64,000 nucleotides of DNA from Metridium senile (lineage: Eukaryota; Cnidaria; Anthozoa; Actiniaria; Metridiidae): contig OX459103.1 of assembly GCA_949775045.1 (NCBI GenBank), forward strand, positions 4,604,502 through 4,668,501. Reading direction: 5' to 3'. Position numbers and translations under genes: made by a program. The notes under the pieces were generated by a model. It searched no databases. It was not told the DNA's origin and saw only the letters and a list, made by a program, of their open reading frames with translations. Numbering within the stretch: position 1 is the stretch's first letter; the number at the start of each line of letters is the position of its first letter. Below, in pieces: positions 56,701 to 64,000 of the stretch.

Positions 56701-59700
56701 ATTATCCAAATGACAACGACAGCGTAGCCAAGTGTGATTATCAGTACTAAACAATCAACTGTCATGAACTGGTTCCCGGTCGTTAACCATTTTAGAGTTA
56801 ACTTTCAGAAAAGCATGTTATTATGACATAAAAAATGGAATGAAATAATAGTGATAATAACAATAAAATAAAATAATGCCGGCCCAACAGAGATCGTAAA
56901 GTGAGTTAGCGATTCTCTTCCGTCAAACAAATTGTCTATTAAAATATTTGCATACTAATGTCAGTGAAGACAAATTTTAGCCTAACGATGTATGCTACGG
57001 GTATCAGAACGTTAAAACTAAATAAATGTATATTTTTTGGACCAACTATTCTTTTTGAAATAATATTTTTTACCTAGCTGTTTTTTTGTTCACATTGTCA
57101 GTTGTTTATAGTAATTATCACTAGACTAGACCAATTATGTTTGATTGACGGAAGAGAATCGCTTCACAGTCCTTTGGCGGGAATGGCAAGTATTTTAATA
57201 CTTAAAAATCGATGGTAATCCAGATTCATCTTATTCACTCTCTAGATATCTCAACGTATAAAAGAAACAGCTCAATTCAAAGCTCTTCAATACTAGTTGT
57301 CAATATATATAGTATTCAATGAAAATTCCGTTTGCAACTGACGTCATCACATGTCATCACCAAACCGAAATATTTTTTATATCTCGTATTAAAACATGCA
57401 CTATATATGTTATAGTTAACTGTTTTAAAAATACATTTCTGAAGTTTGGGTTTATAAAAGTTTTTGGTTCTCGAGATATTCAAGTTAGAATTGTGTCACG
57501 CAATGCCGGTCACGTATCCGAATCGGGCGATAAAAAGCAAGAATAATTTGTTCCTTTTCAAAACATTTGGTTCGTAAAGACTTTTAGCATCTAATTCAAG
57601 TACATTTTAACGAAATATTTTTTAAATGTTTCAGTTTCCCTTCATATCAGACCTTAGAAGTTTTGGCCGCCATCTTGGAGGATATGAGATGTCCTCCAGC
57701 ATGGCCGCTCCATACATTCTTACCAAATATCGCGCAACTTTGATCGCGCATAATTCTGCATCCAAATACTCTACAGATTCAAAAATCGGTCAATATACTC
57801 AGTTTTGAATGCTCTAAAAGAATATGAATGTCATTTTTCAATACGACTAAGAAATAAGGTTGTGAAATTTGAGATCGGCAGAAATTGGCTTATTATGGTC
57901 TATTATGTCCCGATTATCACGTGGTTGCAAACGAAGAATAATAAACTATTTAGTATTTTTAATTTCACCGAAACTCAGATGGGATCGAAAATGCAACCCT
58001 TACTTAGATGTAACAATACCTTGACCAATTTCGCATAACATTCTCCATGTTTCGAATATCTCTTGAGAAATACGCTTTGCATGTCCACCTCTGGCAGGCT
58101 TTTGTTTTTCGTGTGGAGGATGCTTACAGACTCGACTGGGACGCCAGCCTAAACCAAAGTGGTCTCTATGCAGCGGACATATTGTCATATCATCTGTATT
58201 TTCAGTTTTAAAAACACCAGCTCTTAAAAGACAAAGTTCCCACTCGTACTTCACATCTTTGGAAGAAGTTTTTAAACAGCCAAGTAGATGGGTGCAGATA
58301 ATCTTTGTACAAGATTTTAAAGGTAGCAAAACAAAACAGGTGTCATTGTTTCTTCTTTCCGCCATAAAATAATTACTGTATGTCAAAATTAACCTCAACT
58401 AATGCACGTAAAATGAGAATTAATGTCGGTGTCTACCAAACATGCCAATTAGTCGAATGTCAATTTCAAATTTATGCAAAACAACAAAGAGAACACTTGA
58501 AGCAAAATGTATGTCTTTTATTAAAATGTGTCTTGCTAGAACTTTAACAATATATTTTTATGAAAACGTATTCATATCCCTGGAGAGTGATCATAATCAG
58601 GAAAATAATAAATCGAAAAGGTTACATAGTTTTATATAGTACACTGTTACTTTGTCTGTTTCTGTTTTTAGCAACCGCATGAGTTCAATAATTTCTTTAA
58701 CATGTTGTGTGTGAGGTTAATAAATGCATAATTCTAATACTGTAAAAATTATTTTATTTCAAAAAATGATAATATTGTGAAAAAAATATTATGAAATATC
58801 GTTTTTACCAGACATAGGAAAGCCGAAGGTAGACAGACAAAACATTACTGTATTCGGCTTACAAGCCTAAAACTTAGTTATTTGTTGTAACATTATCTTA
58901 TATAATGATGAATATCATTATTTTAATTCATATAATTGATTATTATCATTATTATCATTATATTGGGATCATATTTAGCGTGTTGTAGATTTGTTGTATA
59001 TTTAGTTTTGTCACGTGACAACTTCAAACATTGTAAATTTCATCATTTTCTTAGTTATTTTTCGCTTGAAAAATAAATACTTTACAGACTTTTTTCGATA
59101 AAACATTGTCTCTATCATAATACTATCTGATAAGGGTTCCAAAGTTATATGAATAACTGCCGGATAGGTGCAAATAGCTCTTTTCTAGAGTATATTTTTA
59201 CACTTTTCGTCAAAGCTGAAAAATAGCAATAACTCAACCCTTTATAAAACAACCCAATATTTGTTTCACGACTTTTTATTCAACTTAAAGTACTAATAAG
59301 ATAATGTGCTAAACGTGGGCAGAATATTGGTGCAGGAAACAATCTGCAAAGGAAATACGAGGCCGTAAAACTTTAGGTATATTTTATGCAAATTTTGACC
59401 GTTTTTAGGGTAAAATACTCAAACGGTTGTAACTTTAAGCCTTTTTAATTTAAAGCCAAAAAAATTCACCAAAGTAATAAGTTAACTAAGATGTACAATC
59501 GAGCTAAGTTTGAAGAAAATCGGTGATGTACGGTGTAGACTGGTCTGCATGGTTTTCACGCGGACTCGCTCTTAAAGAAATATTTGTATCTATATCTACC
59601 ACAACAACAACTTGTTATGGTCATATAACATAAACACGGACAATAAAAATATGCTAAGAAGAAATCGATAACAAGAGAAGAAATACCAACATCCTTTGCT

Positions 59701-62700
59701 GGCTTTAGAGAGCCTTAGCAGGGATTTTAGGGAGCCAAATTATTTTCAGGGAACAAAATATGATAAAACAATAGTTTTTGGAGATCATGGGATCATAACG
59801 TAAAAAAATGAGAAAATGCAAAACGATCAAGGAAACATACACCACCCCCTCTCCCCCTGGGAGGGGTTGTTTAGAGTGCGGACTGTAGTTTCGATTGCGA
59901 CAACGATTTTTGAAATAGGTGTATACTTTTATGTCTTCAATTAGGTAGGGAATAACGATTCTGATACTGTCGTACGACATAAGATCTCTCCGGTCTATGC
60001 TCATTACATCAAGTTCTATCCAAAGGGATTTAGTGGTAACGCTGCGATGAGAGTTGAAGTCTATACCTTTGGACAAGGTGTGTTTTAATATACAACTATC
60101 ACCTATCAAACTTTGTTACGCATAGATACGCACATAGAATATTATAATAATTAATAATAATTCACATTTATTTGTAATTAGTATAAATACACATGTCAAG
60201 TGATTATAGAAAACCGCGCGCGGTGATTGGTCGAGAAATTCACACTTTTTCTTGACAATCACCTCCAGCGTTCCGAGCACTTTTAGAAATAAGAAATGAA
60301 CAGTTTTTCTTCAAATTAAAAAGTCTGGTTATTTTTAATTTTTGAAATAATCACTTGTATATCTATACTGAAACAGTTATCCACCTCAGGCTCAATAACC
60401 TTGACTCCTGTTATTATTCACCAATATTCACTGAGCCTTTTGGCGAATAATACTCTAGTTTCGTGTTATCTGTCATCGCTGTACTGTTTGTACAAAAGGC
60501 GCATTTGTACAGGGATAGCATGGATTCAGAGAAAATTCAAACGAGATTGTTAAGCGTTAGCATTTTTTCGTGCTTTGCTTGGAATTTTTGAATATTTTTA
60601 CAGCAAATCCAGGCTAAGCCTGTGCAAATGCGCCTTTTGTCAAAGAGTACAGCGGTGATAGATAACGTGAAACTGGAGTATAGGTGGGGTTGAAGTTTGT
60701 TATGGTTTTGCCAACCGACCATTGTTATTCGAACAAAGAGAATTAAAAAATCTATTGGCAAATTAGCATTACAATACCAACACTTGTAAACACTACGCTC
60801 ACCTATTGTTAATTATTGCTACTTCTACTTCTTCAGCCTTTCCTGCCGACCTAGGTATAAACTTTGAAAACAGTGAATTGCAAGACAGTAGTTTCACTGC
60901 ATCTGGAAGCTACAACACCTACGCGCCTTATATGGGAAGACTCAATTATCCAATCGACAAAAAAACTTGTTGGTGTGCTGGCGCAGTTAATGACCAGTGG
61001 CTGCAGTTTGACTTTGGTCACACTATGCTTGTCACGGGTATTGTCACGCAAGGAGGGCAAGTGGATGGTGACGGACGTTGGACTGCTAAATATAAGGTAT
61101 GTAGTCGATAGTTATTTGTCGCATAATTATTATCAGAGGGTCCTGTATAGGGGGGGGGTTCCGAATCCCATTTTATATTTGAATCCCAGTCAAAAATCAC
61201 ATAATCCCATCAGTTTGCTCAAGTTTTCAATCCCATTCTCATTTTCCATTGTTCTTATATTTGTAAATCCCAGTCCCAGTGCATCCAATCCCATTTTCCC
61301 AGTCAAAAATAAGGCCAATCCCATTGCTCCCTCTTATCACATTAGTTAGCTTGTATAGCTGGCTCTGGGAGGGGGGGAGGGGTTTAAGAGGGGATGATAA
61401 CCCAATGCTCTCACGCAATACAAGTCACGCTAGTCCAATGTTCTCATGCAGTACAGGTCACGATAATTCAACGCTGTCACGCAATACAAGTGACGCTAGT
61501 TCAATGTTCTCATGCAGTACAGGTCACGATAATTCAATGCTCTCACGCAATACAAGTCACGCTAGTCCAATGTTCTCATGCAGTACAGGTCACGATAATT
61601 CAACGCTGTCACGCAATACAAGTGGCGCTAGTCCAATGTTCTCATGCAGTACAGGTCACGATAATTCAATGCTGTCACGCAATACAATTCACGCCAGTTC
61701 AATCTCCTTATGCAGTACAGGTCACGATAATTCAGCGCTGTCACGCAATACAAGTCACGCTAGTTCAATGTTGCTGTGCAAACAGCTCTAAGATCAATGA
61801 TGGTGACTTAAATGATGATGATAATTATGATGATTATGATTGTCATTATTATTATAGGATGACAATTATGATGATGATGATAAATAATATGTGGTGACAA
61901 TAATAACGATAATTATAATGAGGATGATGACAATAATGATGATGATGTTCAATATGATGGTGACAATAATGATGATGATGATAATAATAATTATTATTAT
62001 TAGGATGACAATTATGATGATGATAATGTTGATGTTTAATATGATGGTGATAATAATGATGACAATGATGATGAGAATAATTGATGGCAACTTAGCAAAT
62101 CAGATAAAAGTTCTCAATTAACTAGTTACTCCACCATCCATCAGGTCTCGTACAGTCTTGACAATGTAGAGTGGAAATACTACAAAGACAAACTGTCTTC
62201 ACAAGATAAGGTAAGTTAAGGGAGGAGAGGGTGAGTCATGTTTTGTATTCCCATGGAGGGGGAGGATTAGTCATGTTTTGGATTCTCATGAAGGGGAGGC
62301 TGAGTCATGTTTTTCCTGATTCTCATGGAGGGGAGGCTGAGTCATGTTATGTATTCCCATGGAGGGGAAGCTGAGTCATGTTTTGCACACCCATGGAGGT
62401 GAGGATTAGTCATGTTTTGTATTCCAATGGAGGGGAGGCTTAGTCATGTTTTGTATTCCCATGGAGGGGAGGCTTAGTCATGTTTTGTATTCCCATGGAG
62501 GGGAGAATAAGTCATGTTTTGTATTCCCATGGAGGGGAGAATAAGTCATGTTTTGTATTACCATTGAGGGGAGAATAAGTCATGTTTTGTATTCCCATGG
62601 AAGGGAGGCTGGGATAAAATCAGTGTTGATTACCAAACATTTACATTCAATTAGATATTTGATGGGAATACAGACAACACTGGCTATGTAACCAGGCACT

Positions 62701-62805
62701 TTGATTGGGAGATACAAGCTCGTTACGTCAAAATTCATCCCACTGTCTTCCACTTACCGAATATTACACCCTGTTTAAGAGCATCAGCTATAGGACGAAG
62801 AAAAG
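50726..62805 (+). CDS. Secreted protein with three F5/8 type C (discoidin) domains, 3' end not reached
   Basis: Exons: 50726-50800, 51592-51622, 52579-52868, 53292-53430, 54927-55234, 59945-60077, 60837-61096, 62145-62210, 62655-62805. They give 484 residues in one frame and then continue (phase 1) beyond the array at 62.86 kb or the window. The N-terminus holds a signal-peptide-like segment (MAIWLICLQVAVAIKS); either Met 1 (50726) or Met 17 could start it. Three galactose-binding-like domains follow: the first has CNEPL, YLQIDFGLVKMIKSIEIQG, YVRISPEAWHGHVCMRVE and LYGCD; the second PLGMSTGEIPNSAITSS, WLQVDLSRNRFISGVATQG, YIKFYPKGF and AAMRVEVY; the third WLQFDFGHTMLVTGIVTQG, VSYSLDNVEWKYY, FDGNTDNTGYV and RYVKIHP. 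Each domain is bounded by phase-1 introns, the hallmark of exon shuffling. Such domains bind carbohydrates or lipids on cells or matrix. Domains 2 and 3 lack the usual closing cysteine pair. The last donor (AAAAG|GTCTTT) is weak and the least certain boundary. Confidence 0.87.
51167..51371. mobile_element. MITE-like element in intron 1 of the discoidin gene
   Basis: Ends TACAGTGCGAATC and GATTTGCACTGTA. Further matching arm words AAATATTTTAGAAAT and ATTTCTAAAATATTT, TTGTTCGTTG and CAACGAACAA. Confidence 0.75.
51982..52167. repeat. Foldback element in intron 2 of the discoidin gene
   Basis: Arms GGGCATTATGCTGTGATAGT and the near-complement ACTATCACAGCATAATTCCC, with CTGGATGTTC / GAACATCCAG further in. 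Confidence 0.8.
53455..53693 (-). mobile_element. MITE family F5, copy 2
   Basis: Same AAGGTAGTCGTACCTATTAT ends as 43563-43781, interior in the opposite orientation. Lies in an intron of the discoidin gene. Confidence 0.9.
53868..54041 (+). mobile_element. MITE family F3, copy 2
   Basis: ATAGTTTCCACAGTTCCCTG and the near-complement, CAGGGAAATGTGAAGAGGAC. Interior TCTCTATCATTGCCACCAGC parallels copy 1 at 14413. Confidence 0.75.
54110..54920 (+). repeat. CATTCATTTCTTATC tandem array up to a splice acceptor
   Basis: About 800 bp of TTATCCATTCATTC and TTATCCATTCATTTC units. The last unit runs into the acceptor of the exon at 54927 (TTATCCATTCAG|ATCC), so the array's own pyrimidine-rich sequence makes up the acceptor tract. 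Confidence 0.9.
55238..55475 (+). repeat. 65-bp tandem repeat after a donor site
   Basis: Four copies of CAGCCAATCAGAATGCTTGA, GAGCC/AAGCC and TTTGATATTTG starting at the exon donor at 55234. Confidence 0.85.
56895..57178. mobile_element. MITE-like element with AGCGATTCTCTTCCGTCAAA ends
   Basis: Left AAGTGAGTTAGCGATTCTC and TTCCGTCAAACA, right TGATTGACGGAAGAGAATCG. Nested in the 55.7-59.9 kb segment. Confidence 0.75.
58000..58365 (-). CDS. Unrecognised ORF with a Cys/His cluster, antisense in an intron
   Basis: 121 codons from an ATG at 58365 (MAERRNNDTCFVLLPLKSC). The central part has a spaced cluster, C-P-x-H-R, then GWRPSRVCKHPPH, then RGGHAKRISQEIF, ending MLCEIGQG. The Cys and His spacing looks like a small metal-binding fold, and composition and length are unlike random frames in this AT-rich region. 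I believe similar uncharacterised proteins are common in cnidarians and other marine invertebrates, but could not check. A possible donor inside (CAAG|GTATTG near 58017) means the true exon may end there and splice to an exon I cannot find. It may be a transposon-carried gene fragment, because it lies between inverted repeats. Confidence 0.4.
   Translation of the reverse strand: MAERRNNDTCFVLLPLKSCTKIICTHLLGCLKTSSKDVKYEWELCLLRAGVFKTENTDDMTICPLHRDHFGLGWRPSRVCKHPPHEKQKPARGGHAKRISQEIFETWRMLCEIGQGIVTSK
60452..60679 (+). mobile_element. MITE family F4, copy 2
   Basis: Ends ACTCTAGTTTCGTGTTATC and GATAACGTGAAACTGGAGT, with TACAAAAGGCGCATTTGTAC inside. Interior reversed relative to 40777-41012. Confidence 0.85.
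61135..61330. repeat. GAGGGTCCTG-type element, longer copy
   Basis: Starts AGAGGGTCCTGTATAGGGGG and contains AATCCCAGTCCCAGTG and CCAATCCCATTTTCCCAGTC, as in the element at 41278. The right inverted end is not evident. Confidence 0.55.
61400..61790 (+). repeat. 66-bp minisatellite in the discoidin gene
   Basis: Six units of TCACGCAATACAAGTCACGC, TAGTCCAATGTTCTCATGCA and GTACAGGTCACGATAATTC. The multiple-of-three period keeps several frames open; no splice sites support coding use. Confidence 0.9.
61795..62095 (+). repeat. GAT-type degenerate array
   Basis: GATGATGATAATTATGATG-style triplets with two longer direct repeats (AATATGATGGTGACAATAAT and GATGACAATTATGATGATG). Confidence 0.85.
62215..62620 (+). 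repeat. About 42-bp minisatellite with CATGGAGGGGAGG
   Basis: About ten units GTCATGTTTTGTATTCCCAT followed by GGAGGGGAGGCTGA, starting at the donor of the 66-bp exon (62145-62210). G-rich on the sense strand. Confidence 0.9.
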
Positions 62806-62854
62806 GTCTTTATCACTTGAACATCTTCATTTTTATGATCACTGCTATTATCAT

Positions 62855-64000
62855 TATCATTATCACAACACCATCATCATCATCATCTACCCCATCATCA
62901 TCATGTTCATGCACCACCATCATCATCATCTCCCCTATCATCATCATCATCATGCACCATCTCTACCATCATCATCATCTCCACCATCATCATCTCCCCC
63001 ATCATCATCATGTTCATGCACCACCACCACCATCATCATCTCCACCATCATAATCATCTCCACCATCATCATCATCATCTCTCCTATCATCATCATGTTC
63101 ATGCACCACCACCACCATCATCATCTCCACCATCATAATCATCTCCACCATCATCATCATCATCTCCCCTATCATCATCATCATGTTCATGCACCACCAT
63201 CATCATCATCTCCACCATCATCATCATCATCTCCCTATCATCATCATGTTCATGCACCACCATCATCATCATCTCCACCATCATCATCATCTCCCCCAGC
63301 ATCATCATGTTCATGCACCACCATCATCATCATCTCCACCATCATCATCATCTCCCCCATCATCATCATGTTCATGCACCACCATCATCATCATCTCCCC
63401 CATCATCATCATGTTCATGCACCACCATCATCATCATCTCCACCATCATCATCATCTCCACCATCATCATCATCTCCACCATCATCATCATCTCCACCAT
63501 CATCATCATCTCCCCCATCATCATCATGTTCATGCACCACCATCATCATCATCTCCTCCACCATCATCATAATCTCCACCATCATCATCTCCCTATCATC
63601 ATCATGTTCATGCACCACCATCATCATCATCTCCTCCACCATCATCATAATCTCCACCATCATCATCTCCCCCATCATCATCATGTTCATGCACCACCAT
63701 CATCATCATCTCCCCCATCATCATCATGTTCATGCACCACCATCATCATCATCTCCACCATCATCATCATCTCCACCATCATCATCATCTCCACCATCAT
63801 CATCATCTCCACCATCATCATCATCTCCCCCATCATCATCATGTTCATGCACCACCATCATCATCATCTCCTCCACCATCATCATAATCTCCACCATCAT
63901 CATCTCCCTATCATCATCATGTTCATGCACCACCATCATCATCATCTCCTCCACCATCATCATAATCTCCACCATCATCATCTCCCTATCATCATCATGT
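62855..64000 (+). repeat. ATC/CACC satellite array running off the window
   Basis: Units built from CATCATCATCATCTCCACC, CATCATCATCATGTTCATGC and ACCACCATCATC. A larger module of about 310 bp repeats (compare 63530-63600 with 63840-63910). Begins shortly after the last recognised discoidin exon. Confidence 0.9.

Larger units (their letters stand above)
55717..59924. mobile_element. 4.2-kb segment bounded by diverged inverted repeats
   Basis: Outer inverted pair 55717-55745 / 59896-59924 (CACCTATTTTAAAAATCG and GTTGTCGCA, one mismatch in 29); inner pair 55817-55847 / 59546-59576 (AAGAGCGAGTCCGTGTGAAA core, one mismatch). It fills most of the 4.7-kb intron splitting discoidin domain 2. It carries an antisense ORF (58000-58365) and a smaller MITE (56895-57178). 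A solo outer end occurs at 49151. No transposase is recognised. Confidence 0.5.

Noticed and set aside
61279..61897. Plus-strand frames of 22-residue repeats
   Set aside because: The 66-bp minisatellite stays open by period alone; neighbouring discoidin exons splice around it in the correct phase.

Overview
This is an intron-rich animal nuclear region. The evidence is multi-exon genes with GT-AG introns and conserved phases, tRNA-derived SINEs, dozens of foldback (MITE-like) elements and very large tandem arrays. Gene content (SLC22 transporters, casein kinase 1 alpha, the apoptotic nuclease DFFB/CAD, a multi-discoidin secreted protein) and repeat style fit a marine invertebrate. A cnidarian is my best guess, but this is inference. 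Nothing bacterial or viral was recognised.

Layout. (1) 1667-9473, minus: complete 9-exon SLC22-family transporter. (2) 9474-11389: intergenic space between two head-to-head genes, with a CpG-rich patch, a perfect 32-bp-arm hairpin and a MITE. (3) 11479-32429, plus: 9-exon SLC22 paralogue with the same eight intron positions and phases. Its fourth intron is inflated to 10.5 kb by a 9.8 kb array of 87-bp units arranged in higher-order modules. (4) 36113-37147, minus: intronless casein kinase 1 alpha. (5) 37.3-43.2 kb: repeats, satellite-like units and MITEs, no supported gene. (6) 43234-47792, plus: 4-exon DFFB, followed by duplicated pieces of its last exon, one interrupted by a 389-bp insertion. 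(7) 50726 to beyond 62805, plus: secreted protein with three F5/8 type C domains, 5'-complete and running toward the window end. One of its introns holds a 4.2 kb inverted-repeat-bounded segment carrying an unrecognised antisense ORF. (8) 62.86-64.0 kb: ATC-type tandem array running off the window.

The genes do not form a pathway. The two transporters are an inverted duplicate pair whose exon 1 3' half and exon 2 remain almost identical while the rest has diverged, which suggests gene conversion. Much of the window records repeat dynamics: nested foldback elements, exon-derived tandem repeats, decoy splice-acceptor copies that all lack the AG, and triplet arrays with constant strand polarity within a gene. 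All exon boundaries were assigned by eye from reading frame, splice consensus and paralogue comparison. No alignment or transcript data were available.
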